Part shown: positions 28,765-38,095 of the stretch, one piece after another
Layout: every line of letters starts with the position of its first letter
Numbering within the stretch: position 1 is the stretch's first letter
Source of the DNA: BOG-224 sp963783505
GTDB lineage: Bacteria; Acidobacteriota; Terriglobia; Bryobacterales; Bryobacteraceae
Length of the DNA: 64,000 nucleotides
Direction of reading: 5' to 3'
Assembly: GCA_963783505.1 (NCBI GenBank)
Contig: CAWAOP010000025.1
Location: 372,001-436,000 of the forward strand
Position numbers and translations under genes: made by a program
The notes under the pieces: model-generated
What the model was told of the DNA's origin: nothing
Database searches by the model: none
Seen by the model: the letters and a program-made list of their open reading frames with translations, nothing else

Positions 28765-28849
28765 CCGGCGATGCGGGCGGCGCCCCGATTAGACGTCGAA
28801 CGAACGCCGGTGCCTGCGCCTTCGCGAGAAAAGCGGTAAGCTGAGCGAA

Positions 28850-29215
28850 ATGCCCCGCCATCGCGAGCCCGAAGAACATCTCGAGGTGTGCATCAAGGCG
28901 GTGGGCATGTGGCGCGGTTGCCACAGGCCGCTGTTCCGTTCCGCGATCGGCAAGACGAAGAAACTCGGGCCGGGGGCAATGTCGCGCACCGATGTCCGGT
29001 ACATGGTGCGCCGCCGCGCTGCCGAAGCCGTTATTGAAGCCGCGATAGGCTGCCACACCTTCCGTGCAACAGGGATAACGGACTACCTCACGAACGGCGG
29101 GCGCATCGAGGCCGCCCAACGCATGGCCGGACACTTGAACGCGAAAAACACCGGACTCTACGACCGGCGCAGGGATGACATCAGCGCCGGGGAATTCGAG
29201 AAAATTGGAATATGA
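28850..29215 (+). pseudogene. Tyrosine recombinase (phage-type integrase), C-terminal remnant
   Basis: 121 codons from ATG 28850 align with the catalytic end of a tyrosine recombinase. Visible catalytic residues are His and Arg in GCHTFRATGITDYL, His in RMAGHLNAK and the nucleophile Tyr in TGLYDRRRDD. The N-terminal core-binding domain and the first catalytic Arg are missing. The stop overlaps the start of the ankyrin gene by four bases. It marks former mobile DNA. Confidence 0.75.
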
Positions 29216-30690
29216 GTTCTGAAGCGCCAAACCCGTCGCCAACACAGGAACAGAATCTCAGTCGTTGGAAATCAAGCAAAGAACCCGCGGCATGGGTGTG
29301 GAAAAATCGAGGGGGCTGGAACCATGACGACTGGCTTGATCTTCTGTCCGCGCTCCGTGAATCAGAGTATTGGCCGATGAACGAAGCCGCAATCGGTATG
29401 CATCTGGAGGTGGTCAAACGTGAACTGAGCCAGTTTCTTCCTCCGCATTTACATGATAAGCCCCCCCTGCACATGGCGGCGGAGAAGGGCAGTAGGGTTT
29501 TGGCGGAGCTGCTTCTGGCAGACGGGGCGGATGTCAATGCCAAGGACACGAGCGGCTATACGCCCCTGCACGTGGCGGCGGGGAAGGGCAGTAGAGATGT
29601 GGCGGAGCTGCTTTTGGCCAACGGGGCCGATGTCAATGCCAAGGGCTGGGGCGGAACGCCCCTGCACATGGCGGCGAAATACGGCCGCACGGACTTGGCG
29701 GCCCTGCTTCTGGCACACGGGGCCGATGTCAATTCCAAGGACGGCCCCTTCGGCGGAACGCCCCTGCACGTGGCAGCGGAAAACGGCCACACAGACTTGG
29801 CGGCCTTGCTGCTGGCCAACAGAGCGGACGTCAATGCGATAGCCGCCGGTGAGTACCGGACATCCCAGAGAAGACCTCTGGCGCGGGCGACATGTTACGG
29901 CCGTAAGGATGTTGCCACATTGCTCCGCCGGCACGGCGGCAAGGTGACCTTGTGGGAGCGCCTCAGCGCCGTTTACGAATGGGCGGATGATTACGTCTAT
30001 TCGGTCGCGGAGTGGGCGTCAAAGACGTCAAAGTCCATGGTCAAGGTCGTCAAGCGGCTCACTGCACCGACGCCAAACGATCAGCCGGTAAGTGCCGTTG
30101 ACAGGCTTAGGACACGCTTGATGGGTCTGTTTTCGTCGGCATCGCGGTCGAGGCTGCGCAGTCTACGGTACAAATGGAGGAACTCCTTTTTACCGTGGCG
30201 CAATGCTGATTTGTCCGGGATTCTCTTGCTGGCCGTCGGAGCGGCCTGCGTTACCTGCTTCACCTCGTCCCTATCCATGCTGCTGACTTCCCAGCGGACC
30301 ATGTGGGGGGCAGTCGCCGCTGCCGTAAACGCTTACGTAGGGGGCCTGCCTCTATTCGTACTGTTTGGTTACCTCTACATTGCGCATCGGCGAGCGCATA
30401 TTAACAAGATGGAGGACGCGGTGTTGTGTTACAAGTTTGCGACCCAGCGGATGGGAGCGGGTATGCACGATTTCAGTAATGTGGACATGCTCACTTGGGA
30501 TGACGTGCGGCAGGAAGGGGGATTGGAGAGCTGGGGCGAGCGCACCGAACGCATCGTGAGACGGAGGGCGAGGATATACATTGTGGTGTGGTTGGTCGTG
30601 TTAGTGGCGCTCGGCGTTTGGATTGGTCAAGAGACTGTTCGCCAAGGAGGACACATCATCTGGAAATGGACCTCAATCGCGCTGCGCTGA
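29212..30690 (+). CDS. Ankyrin-repeat membrane protein
   Basis: 492-residue protein. Residues about 82-220 hold four to five ankyrin repeats, with recurring TPLHMAAKYGRTDLAALLLA and HGADVN turns. Before them is a polar domain with WVWKNRGGWNHDDWLDLL; after them come a helical linker and three hydrophobic segments near residues 340-360, 367-392 and 446-468. The repeat face would be cytoplasmic. The gene overlaps the integrase remnant and has lower GC than nearby housekeeping genes, so it was probably acquired with that element. The function is unknown; a role in element maintenance, phage exclusion or host interaction is speculation. Confidence 0.8.
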   Translation: MSSEAPNPSPTQEQNLSRWKSSKEPAAWVWKNRGGWNHDDWLDLLSALRESEYWPMNEAAIGMHLEVVKRELSQFLPPHLHDKPPLHMAAEKGSRVLAELLLADGADVNAKDTSGYTPLHVAAGKGSRDVAELLLANGADVNAKGWGGTPLHMAAKYGRTDLAALLLAHGADVNSKDGPFGGTPLHVAAENGHTDLAALLLANRADVNAIAAGEYRTSQRRPLARATCYGRKDVATLLRRHGGKVTLWERLSAVYEWADDYVYSVAEWASKTSKSMVKVVKRLTAPTPNDQPVSAVDRLRTRLMGLFSSASRSRLRSLRYKWRNSFLPWRNADLSGILLLAVGAACVTCFTSSLSMLLTSQRTMWGAVAAAVNAYVGGLPLFVLFGYLYIAHRRAHINKMEDAVLCYKFATQRMGAGMHDFSNVDMLTWDDVRQEGGLESWGERTERIVRRRARIYIVVWLVVLVALGVWIGQETVRQGGHIIWKWTSIALR

Positions 30691-31297
30691 CTTTGAAGAC
30701 TCAAACAACCCACAAACTGCAACCTTGCAGCGACCGTCTTTGAGGAGCGCGAGCGCCGTCGAATTGACTTAAGGATGGCGGCGGAAGACTGGGGCAACCG
30801 ACGAGCGTCTGGAGGCAACGGAGCAGGGCAGGGCGCTTGGCGTTTACCCCGGTCAATCCCTTGTCTCCATAGGCGCGTGAACACCGGGCGAGTTGTAGCG
30901 CCGTCGTCCGGTCGTCGGTGCTGGCGCCCGCGTGGGCGTATTGACGCTCGCAATCTATGACTCTGACTTTTGACACGCGTCAAGAGCCCAATTGGCGCGG
31001 GTTTCAGCGATGTGCCGAATTTTACCCTTTTTGAGATACACCGCGGCCCCAGACAACCCGCGTGTGACCAGCTCATTCGGTGCTAACGCCCGCTGCTGAC
31101 ATGCGGCACGGCAACCAATTGCTCCGGCCTGAAGGCGCAAGGTTCGTCCGGACCCACGGTTCGGCTGCCTGCCTCGGTATCCGCAGGCGCTGTAATCCCC
31201 GCGGTATCAATCGGGGTCGGCCCGCCAGCCACCCAACTTTGGGGCTTGAATGGCGTCAGCGTTGTTGTCGCCCAACGCTCGGGCGGGCGGCCCGCTC
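30691..31297. other. Gap without a supported gene
   Basis: Several short open frames exist on both strands but none has a recognisable motif, ribosome site or codon pattern. The stretch probably consists of decayed mobile DNA next to the integrase remnant and ankyrin gene. No hairpin terminator or repeat was identified with certainty. Confidence 0.5.
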
Positions 31298-32143
31298 CTA
31301 CCGCACGAACTCCACGGTGACTTTCCTGTCGATCAAACCCGCTTCGTAACCCAGGTCGAGGAGCTTCTGCACGGCTACGGGAATCGTCTCGCCGGCGTCC
31401 AGCGTGTAGTGATTCACGTACATGCCGATGAATTTCTCGGCCAGGCGCGGCTCCATGTCGCGCGCGAATTCGAGAGCGTATTTCAGCGCCTCGTCGTGAT
31501 TGTCGAGGGCGTACTGGATGCTCTCGCGCATCAGACGGCAACACTCACTCCTGGTTTCGTCGTCCAGCGATCGCAGCAGAGCGTTGCCGCCGAGCGGTAG
31601 CGGCAGTCCGTAGGTGGACTTGAACCAGCGGCCCAGGTCCACGATCCGGTGGAAGCCTTCGCGCTCGAACGTCAACTGCCCCTCGTGAATGATGAGGCCC
31701 GCATCCACGGAGCGTTCCTTCACGGCTGCCGTGATCTTGTCGAACGGCGTCACGACGGCTTCGAAATCCGGCTCGAACAGCTTAAACGTCAGATATGCGG
31801 TCGTAAGAGTGCCGGGAACCGCGATGCGCTTGCCTTTCAGTTCTTCCGGCTCCATGGGCCGCGTCGAGATCAGCATGGGGCCATAGCCATCGCCGATGCT
31901 CGAGCCGCTGGCCATCAGGACGTACTTATCGGCCACGTAAGGGTAGGCGTGATAAGAGATGGCCGTCAATTCATACTCGCCCGCCATGGCTTTTCGGTTG
32001 AGAGTCTCAATATCCTGGAGCACATGGCGGAGAGTCACCCTTGTGGATCGCACTTTCCTGGTCGCCAGGGCGTAGAACATGAAGGCATCGTCGGAGTCCG
32101 GGCTGTGAGCGGCGACGATTTCGCGGGAGATGGCTGGCGTCAT
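31298..32143 (-). CDS. MqnA/MqnD-family protein, probable 1,4-dihydroxy-6-naphthoate synthase
   Basis: 281-residue periplasmic-binding-protein-like enzyme. The start at 32143 gives MTPAISREIVAAHSPDSDDA followed by FMFYALA, the opening of MqnD-type proteins that act in the futalosine route to menaquinone. DIETLNRKAMAGEYELTAIS, GDGYGPMLIS and DAGLIIHEGQLTFE are further family segments. No signal peptide is present, so it is cytoplasmic and not a transport receptor. No other mqn gene lies in the window, and a paralogue with a different substrate is possible. Confidence 0.75.
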   Translation of the reverse strand: MTPAISREIVAAHSPDSDDAFMFYALATRKVRSTRVTLRHVLQDIETLNRKAMAGEYELTAISYHAYPYVADKYVLMASGSSIGDGYGPMLISTRPMEPEELKGKRIAVPGTLTTAYLTFKLFEPDFEAVVTPFDKITAAVKERSVDAGLIIHEGQLTFEREGFHRIVDLGRWFKSTYGLPLPLGGNALLRSLDDETRSECCRLMRESIQYALDNHDEALKYALEFARDMEPRLAEKFIGMYVNHYTLDAGETIPVAVQKLLDLGYEAGLIDRKVTVEFVR

Positions 32144-32319
32144 AAGGTGAAACGGAACACTCCAGTTTACAACACAGCCCAAAAGCGCTCCGAATATCGA
32201 TCTTCGGGCGCTCCGAACGATGTACGGCCGATCACGCCTTTGGGACGGGAGCCCGCCGCGGGCGGGGGCGTTTGCAACCCCGGGAAATCTGTCCGACAAT
32301 AGGCCCAAGGGATGCAGGT

Positions 32320-33904
32320 ATGACTCCAGGGCGGGGGGAAGCGCCGTCTATTTATCGGGGCGCCGGCGGATCGCGCAAGACCAGCGAGAATCTGATCGCC
32401 GCGCTGCTCGATTCCGCATCGCAATCCATCCTGGGCGTCGAAGGCGCCGGAGAGATCATCCTGGCCAACGCCAGGACCCAGGAGATGTTCGGATATTCCA
32501 GAGAAGAACTCCTGGGCTCTCCCATCGAAATACTCCTGCCGGATTCGCTGCGGGAGAAGCACGCCGCGCAAAGGGAGGCCTATTTCGCCGAGCCGCGCGT
32601 CCGTCCCATGGGCGCCGGACTGGAACTCTCGGCGCAACGCAAGGACGGCTCGCGCTTTCCGGTGGAGGTAAGCCTCAGCTACGTAACTGTGGCGGGAGGC
32701 GTTTTCGCCATCGCCTTCGTCACCGATATCAGCCCTCGCAAGCGGCTTGAAGAACAATTCCTGCACGCGCAAAAGATGGAAGCCGTCGGCCGCCTGGCCG
32801 GAGGCGTGGCGCACGATTTCAACAATCTGCTGACGGTCATGGCGGGTTACACCCAGATGATTCTGGACCGTCTCTCGGCCGGCGATTCGCTGCGGCTTTA
32901 CGCCGAGGAGATCCAGAAGGCTGCGGATCGAGCCACGACGCTGACGAACCGGCTTTTGTCGTTCAGCCGAAAGCAAGTGGGGCGCCCGGTGGTTCTCGAC
33001 GTGAATGCCGCCCTCATGCAGAACGAGAACCTTTTGAGACGGCTCATCGGCGAGGACGTTATTCTGTCGCTCGAACTCAGTCCCGAGGCCGGCAAGATCA
33101 CCGCCGATCCCGGACAATTGGAGCAGATCGTATTCAATCTGGCGACGAACGCTCGCGACGCCATGCCGCAGGGAGGCCAGCTCACGATTGGAACGTCGGC
33201 TATGGCTTTGGATGACAACTACTCGAAATCGCATTTGGGAGTGCGGCCCGGCGATTACGTCATGTTGGAGGTGAGCGACACCGGCCATGGAATGGACGCC
33301 GAGACTCAGCGCCGCATCTTCGAGCCGTTCTTCACCACGAAGGAGCTTGAAAAGGGCACAGGCCTTGGTCTCTCGACTGTCTATGGCATAGTCAAACAGG
33401 CCGGAGGGGATATCTGGGTCTATAGCGAAGTGGGGCGCGGGACCGTTTTCAAAGTGTACTTCCCAAGGGTGTCGGATTTGGGGAGCGCTCCCACCGAGGC
33501 TCCCGTAGCGCATGTGACCTCAAGCGCCGCGACGATTCTGCTGGTGGAAGACGACCCGGCGGTTCGCGGTCTCAGTCTCCGGATGCTCGAACAACTGGGC
33601 TACCACGCCATCGCGACCGCCGGCGGCGCGGAAGCGTTGCAAGTGGCAGCGTCGAACTCGGCTCGGATCGATCTCTTATTGACGGACGTGGTGATGCCGC
33701 ATATGAGCGGCGTCGAACTGGCGAAACAGATTCGCATCGGCCACCCGAAGATCCGCGTCCTGTATGTCTCGGGCTACGCCGAGCAGGATGGCGGGGGAAC
33801 TCGGAATTGGCGAGCCCGGCGTGGGCTTCCTGGCGAAGCCGTTCTCGCGGGAAGCCCTCCGCCGAAAACTGTCTGAGATACTCGGGATCGCGAATCGCGG
33901 CTAG
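32320..33904 (+). CDS. PAS-domain hybrid histidine kinase with C-terminal receiver, one frameshift
   Basis: Signal transduction protein. Domains in order: PAS (residues about 18-135, with GEIILANARTQEMFGYSREE), HisKA with GRLAGGVAHDFNNLLTVMAG (phospho-acceptor His), HATPase with NLATNARDAMP, DTGHGMD and GTGLGLSTVYGIVK, and a receiver domain with LLVEDDPAV and LLLTDVVMP (phospho-acceptor Asp). Near the end, in the run GGGGG at 33793-33797, one extra G shifts the frame; the other frame continues EPGVGFLAKPFSREALRRKL to a TAG at 33902-33904. Correction gives 527 residues. It has no predicted membrane segment, so it senses a cytoplasmic signal. No partner regulator is adjacent. Confidence 0.88.
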
Positions 33905-33938
33905 CGCCATGACCGCGTGATGTTGTTCTTTTGCGACT

Positions 33939-34016
33939 CTCCGCTCACGGTCGCGGCTCGGCTCGCGGGCCATGTGCAAGACCGTCGAACTGAGCCGCGA
34001 CCGTGAGGGAGCGGAG
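33939..34016. repeat. Inverted repeat related to 15914-15990
   Basis: The arms contain CTCCGCT, GGTCGCGGCTC and GAGCCGCGACC, AGCGGAG around a 31-base loop. The right arm has four more bases (GGGA) than the left. The shared GTCGCGGCTCGG core places it in the same family as the perfect hairpin at 15914-15990. It lies between the convergent kinase gene and the unknown gene at 34049. Confidence 0.75.
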
Positions 34017-34048
34017 GCCGAATCGCACAAAATCACCCGGTCAGCGCA

Positions 34049-34708
34049 CTAGGCGAGCCGAGCGTGACTCGGGCAGCGCCGGCGCCCGTTGCCAGATTCG
34101 CGAGCCGCGCACGCGGCGTGTTCTTCGCGGGCCCAGGCCACCATGCCCATTGCCAGCCGTTCGCAGGCATGAGCCGTGAGAATGTGGACATCCGACGCAA
34201 TGAAGCGAGTCTCCACGGAAATCACGATGGTTGTTTCCTGCGCCGCATCCCGAAGGATCCGATCGACGCCGTCGTGCAAAGCCTGCTCGGTCCCCTGGCT
34301 TACCGGGCCTTCCAGGAACCGCAGAAAAGCCGTGAACTCAAACGCAAATTCCAGCCGCAGCTCCGCACGGCGTTCCGCCGGAACCACCAACAGGACCTCC
34401 GCCGGACCGCCGGACATTCCTTCGAGATCGAGCGTGGCCATGCAGGAATCGCCCAGATCGCGCACGTAGGCGAAGAGCTTCATGCTGGGAAGGCCGGGGG
34501 CCTTGAGTTCCAAGTCTCCATGCCAGGAGCCGTTCAACTCACGAAGCCCGTCCAGAATCCTGCGGCTCCCTTTGAGGGAATAGGCGATCTCATCCGGCCC
34601 GGACCACATCCGTCCGCGCGAATCCCAGGTATACAGTTCAATGCGCCGTTCCATCGGCTGGGAGGAAACCACCCGTTCACCTGCCGAATACTCGAGTGCG
34701 CCTGCCAT
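34049..34708 (-). CDS. Hypothetical protein
   Basis: 219-residue soluble protein with no recognised family. Its first half (IELYTWDSRGRMWSGPDEIA and LELKAPGLPSMKLFAYVRDL) looks beta-rich. The middle has an acidic-aromatic helix (RLEFAFEFTAFLRFLEG) and the C-terminus is a helix ending in basic residues. It starts four bases after the stop of the CoA-binding gene and is likely co-transcribed. An internal ATG (MERRIELYTWDSRG, 34654) is an alternative start. Confidence 0.6.
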   Translation of the reverse strand: MAGALEYSAGERVVSSQPMERRIELYTWDSRGRMWSGPDEIAYSLKGSRRILDGLRELNGSWHGDLELKAPGLPSMKLFAYVRDLGDSCMATLDLEGMSGGPAEVLLVVPAERRAELRLEFAFEFTAFLRFLEGPVSQGTEQALHDGVDRILRDAAQETTIVISVETRFIASDVHILTAHACERLAMGMVAWAREEHAACAARESGNGRRRCPSHARLA

Positions 34709-34711
34709 AGC

Positions 34712-35194
34712 TTATTGCGGATATCCGCCAAATACCTTTCGGCAGAACCCGTGCAGCCGATGCGGCCACTCCGTGTTCTCGAAAAACATGAATGGGCACT
34801 CGCCTTCGATTACGCGGATACCCCTCGATCGCCAAAAAGCGGCCGCCGAAGGGTTCACGGCCCCGGTGCCGGCGGGCGTCCCCGGCGCACGGTACATCCA
34901 GACCGCCTTCACACCGGCCTCCGCGCATTCCACTGCGATCCCCCCGGTTACCGCCGGGTTCGTCAAGAGCAGAACCGTCTCGGCGGGCGGGTCGGCGTCG
35001 GCCACCCGGGCGAGGCACGGAACTCCATCGACTTCGCTTGCGTGAGGATTGACCGGAACGGCGTCATACCCACGGTCGCGGAGCTCACGGAACAGCCTTC
35101 GCGTGAAATGTTTCGGCTCACGGGATACGCCCACTACCAGCAGCCTTTTCCGGCCGAGGAAATCACGGATATCCGCCAGCGCGGCAGAGCCCAT
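34712..35194 (-). CDS. CoA-binding domain protein (YccU-like)
   Basis: 160-residue single-domain Rossmann protein of the CoA_binding_2 family. The segment LLVVGVSREPKHFTRRLFRE is the nucleotide-binding loop, followed by VPVNPHASEVDGVPCLARV and AGVKAVWMYRAPG. The C-terminal GIRVIEGECPFMFFENTEW contains the conserved Cys of the family. Family members bind CoA or a CoA thioester; the physiological role is unknown. It sits in a minus-strand run after thiE and a zinc-ribbon gene. Confidence 0.82.
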   Translation of the reverse strand: MGSAALADIRDFLGRKRLLVVGVSREPKHFTRRLFRELRDRGYDAVPVNPHASEVDGVPCLARVADADPPAETVLLLTNPAVTGGIAVECAEAGVKAVWMYRAPGTPAGTGAVNPSAAAFWRSRGIRVIEGECPFMFFENTEWPHRLHGFCRKVFGGYPQ

Positions 35195-35221
35195 GTTTTC
35201 AGGATACCGCTATCTGAAACC

Positions 35222-35593
35222 TCAGGAAGTATGCTTCGCGCTTGCCGGACGCCTCGACATACGGGGGCGGAAGTCATAGAACTGAAGCCGGCACAATGGG
35301 CACCAGGAGATGGGGGCGCCCAGTAGCATTTGCAGGAAGCTAACAGGACTGTGGCTGAGCGATTCGATCCGATCCCGCTTGCGCAGGCGTTCGAGCCTGA
35401 AGCTTCCGCATCTCGGGCAACACGAGTGCATCGAGATCCCTTTGAAAGCAAGATGAGGAACGCGGAAATCCCGCTCGCAGCCCCGGCAGCGGTACACGGC
35501 GGAGAAAAAGATGCGGCTCAAATGGGAGCGCCGTACGCGCACCAATTCGTCACCGCAACGATTGCAAACCGGATCCAGCGCACTTCTCGACAT
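35222..35593 (-). CDS. Zinc-ribbon protein with four CxxC motifs
   Basis: 123-residue basic protein starting at ATG 35593 (MSRSALDPVCNRCGDELVRV). Four CxxC pairs, in CNRC, CRGC, CPRC and CPLC, would form two zinc ribbons. Between them is a hydrophobic SHLSRIFFSAVY helix. Similar small cysteine-pair proteins occur beside unrelated genes in acidobacteria; function unknown. The longer open frame upstream to 35773 has no ribosome site and probably lies outside the gene. Confidence 0.65.
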   Translation of the reverse strand: MSRSALDPVCNRCGDELVRVRRSHLSRIFFSAVYRCRGCERDFRVPHLAFKGISMHSCCPRCGSFRLERLRKRDRIESLSHSPVSFLQMLLGAPISWCPLCRLQFYDFRPRMSRRPASAKHTS

Positions 35594-35776
35594 GGAGGCT
35601 TGATTACTTGTCAGAAAGGGACCTAAGTTACAAAATAGCAACAGGTTACGTCCATGGGCAACCATTTCGCCCCATTTCTTCCTTGGGCTAGTGTTCGCCG
35701 GTACTATCCCGCACGCCGAAACGCGGCGTACTGCGATGGCGGACCAAGCGATCGCGGAAACGCCGTGCGCCATGAA

Positions 35777-36340
35777 TCAAGTCTGAAACATGCCGATGCC
35801 GGCGATGCCGGCTGCGCCCGCTGCCAGGCATTCGGGAATATGGGTCCGTGTGACGCCGCCCAGCGCCAGGACAGGAATCGCGACGGCTCGCGCCGCCTCG
35901 CGTAAAGCGTTCAATCCGAGCGGCGGCCCATAGCCGGCCTTCGACGGAGTATAGAAAACAGGGCCGAAAACGGCAAAATCGGCTCCTTCTTTTTCCGCGG
36001 CGCGGAGATCCGCAATGGAATGGGTTGAAACTCCGATCAGAAACCCAGGAGGCGCAACCGTCCGCAACAGGCTGGGAGCGATCGAGCCGAACGGAAGGTG
36101 AACGCCGTGCGCGCCGCGGGCGATCGCGATATCCGTGCGCGAGTTGACCAGAATGCGCGATCCGAGCGGGTTCGGTAGCGCCAGAATGCGCCGGACCAAC
36201 CCGCACAACTCGCGCGCCGTAAGGTCTTTCTCGCGCACCTGAATGCGCTCGACGCCCGCGGCCAGCGCCCGCTCCACGCACGCGATCAGCGCTTCGGAGC
36301 CGCCCGCGGCAACGCGGTCGGTAATGTAGTAGCGGATCAT
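35777..36340 (-). CDS. thiE: Thiamine phosphate synthase (ThiE/TenI family)
   Basis: 187-residue TIM-barrel protein that joins the thiazole and pyrimidine halves of thiamine. ITDRVAAGG, AGVERIQVREKDLTAREL, ILVNSRTDIAIARGAHGVHL and FGPVFYTPSKAGYGPPLG are ThiE motifs, with the phosphate-binding VLALGGV and GAAGIAGIGMF at the end. It is shorter than typical ThiE (about 210) and may be the related TenI isomerase. It follows the molybdate-type ABC genes by 18 bases. No TPP riboswitch is visible. Confidence 0.82.
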   Translation of the reverse strand: MIRYYITDRVAAGGSEALIACVERALAAGVERIQVREKDLTARELCGLVRRILALPNPLGSRILVNSRTDIAIARGAHGVHLPFGSIAPSLLRTVAPPGFLIGVSTHSIADLRAAEKEGADFAVFGPVFYTPSKAGYGPPLGLNALREAARAVAIPVLALGGVTRTHIPECLAAGAAGIAGIGMFQT

Positions 36341-36358
36341 GGGGACTATCGGGGCGAA

Positions 36359-37393
36359 TCAACTCAAACAGACCCGCAGGGCTTCGGGGGGAAATTCCAC
36401 CTGCCAACCCTTGTTGTCTTTCTGGCGTTCGAATTCCTCATGAGATATGTCCGCGAAAATCCCGCCCGCGAATTCCAGCCGCACCGAGCGCGCGCGCTTC
36501 GAGACTCGAACAAGCGCCGCTCCGACGCCGTTTACCACCCCATCGAGTTCGGCGGGATGAACGCGCAGTTTCTCCGCCCTGACGGCGACTTTCACGCGGT
36601 CTCCGCGAAAATGCCCCGGTATGTACGGGCCGGCGAGAGCGAAGCCGGCCAACTCCAGACGGCTTGTGCCGCGGCCCGGATCGAGCGCGGCGATGACGCC
36701 TTCGAACACATTGGGGATGCCCAACAGAGCGGCGGCTTCGGGCGATGCCGGGCGGTCGGCGACGGCTCGTGCGTCTCCGGATTGGACAATCCTGCCCGCT
36801 TCGAGCAAGATCACATCGTCGGCTGCGGCGCAGCAAAGGTCGAGATCGGCCGTGACCAGCAGAATCGGTCCCGTGAATACCTCGCGGAGGGTCCGCAGAA
36901 GGGGCTCGCCGATTCCGCGCTCGTCGAGCATTAGCAGCTTGGGCGAGGCCATGACGGCGCGCGCCAGCTCTCCCCGCAGCCGCTGCGCCGGCGTCAAGTC
37001 GCCAGGCCGCGAGCCCGCCGCGGAAATCACATCGAAGCGCTCCATCGTCTCGGCCACCCGGCGAGCGCGTTCCAAGCGCCGGCTTCCGCGGGCGGCGAAA
37101 GCCATGTTGCGCCGGAGCGTCATCCCTGGAAATAGCGAATCGCGCTGGCGCACATATCCGCAGCCGCGCAAGCGCGGCGCGATGGAAACGCCCGTCGCCG
37201 CGTCGAAAAGGATCGCGTCGTCGAGCAGGATGCGGCCGGAATCCGGCCGCGCGAAGCCCGCCAGCAACTCGAGCGCGAGCGTTTTGCCGCACCCGGCGGG
37301 CCCAACCAGCGCGGTGACTCCGCGCTCCATGGAGAATTCCATTTCCAGCCGGAACGCGGGCGGAACGGCCTTGCTCAACCGGGCCTGAATCAC
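36359..37393 (-). CDS. modC: Molybdate-type ABC transporter ATP-binding protein, degenerate motifs
   Basis: 344-residue ModC-like protein starting at a GTG (37393) that overlaps the permease stop (GTGA). The Walker A loop GPAGCGKT, a Q-loop (YVRQRDSLFPGMTLRRNMAF) and the Walker B LLMLDE are present, with a C-terminal TOBE-like domain (VKVAVRAEKLRVHP). Three normally invariant features are changed: the signature LSGG reads LTPA, the D-loop SALD reads GIGE, and the switch His of VTHD reads VTAD. ATP hydrolysis may be weak or need a partner subunit. The substrate (molybdate or tungstate) is inferred from family. Confidence 0.78.
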   Translation of the reverse strand: MIQARLSKAVPPAFRLEMEFSMERGVTALVGPAGCGKTLALELLAGFARPDSGRILLDDAILFDAATGVSIAPRLRGCGYVRQRDSLFPGMTLRRNMAFAARGSRRLERARRVAETMERFDVISAAGSRPGDLTPAQRLRGELARAVMASPKLLMLDERGIGEPLLRTLREVFTGPILLVTADLDLCCAAADDVILLEAGRIVQSGDARAVADRPASPEAAALLGIPNVFEGVIAALDPGRGTSRLELAGFALAGPYIPGHFRGDRVKVAVRAEKLRVHPAELDGVVNGVGAALVRVSKRARSVRLEFAGGIFADISHEEFERQKDNKGWQVEFPPEALRVCLS

Positions 37394-37974
37394 GCGCGCC
37401 CCCGCAAGCGGCGAATCTTCGCCCCGGCGACGATGGCGGCGAGAGCGCAGACCCCGATAGCCGGTAGCAGGGGGCCGTGCAGAAGCGCATCGCGAACCGC
37501 GCTGGAAGCTGCCACGAGCATAACCACGGCGTACTCGGCGGCCAGACGCGGAAAGGCCAGCAGAGCGGCGGGCAGCGTCGCGCGGACTCCGAGAGGCATT
37601 TCCACTACCCAGAACACCCGCCATCCGGGAGCCCCAAGGCTCTGCGCGGCTTTATCGAAGTCGCCGCCCAGCGATGCGAACCCCGCGCCGGCCGCGCCGG
37701 TGATGACGGGCAGGACCGCTGCGGCGCCTGCGGCGGCTGCCACGAGCCAGGTGAATCGAGCCGGCTGGCCGGCCAATGCGAATAAGAAGTACGCTCCAAG
37801 GACCAGCGGAGGCATTGCGAGCGGGAGCAAGACTACGGCTTCGACGGCGGTCTTGCCGCGGAAGTCGCGTCTTGCCAGCGCCCATCCCAACCACGCGCCG
37901 GGAACGAGCGCGGCAGACACCGATGCGGCAGCAACCCGTAACGCAGCCCAGAGCGGCGACCAATCGGCGGTCAT
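37390..37974 (-). CDS. modB: Molybdate-type ABC transporter permease
   Basis: 194-residue inner-membrane protein with about five transmembrane helices. The cytoplasmic EAA-like loop reads AAQSLGAPGWRVFWVVEMPL, where the ATPase docks. The family segment LLPLAMPPLVLGAYFLF is the ModB helix pattern. It is slightly shorter than usual ModB (about 220). The stop overlaps the modC start by four bases. The binding protein ModA is not in the window. Divergently from this gene, 121 bases away, the M1 peptidase gene starts. Confidence 0.82.
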   Translation of the reverse strand: MTADWSPLWAALRVAAASVSAALVPGAWLGWALARRDFRGKTAVEAVVLLPLAMPPLVLGAYFLFALAGQPARFTWLVAAAAGAAAVLPVITGAAGAGFASLGGDFDKAAQSLGAPGWRVFWVVEMPLGVRATLPAALLAFPRLAAEYAVVMLVAASSAVRDALLHGPLLPAIGVCALAAIVAGAKIRRLRGRA

Positions 37975-38095
37975 GGAGTACCGTCAATTATAACGGCCGG
38001 AAGCGTGCGCTGAAGCGCCGCGGAAAACGAGATTATCGCGCCCGGCGCGGTGAAGCGGTTTATCCTGGAAAATCGGACGCCAGGAAGGAATCATC

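Noticed and set aside
30691..31297. Small frames in the gap before the MqnD-like gene
   Set aside because: No motif, no ribosome site and compositional bias only.
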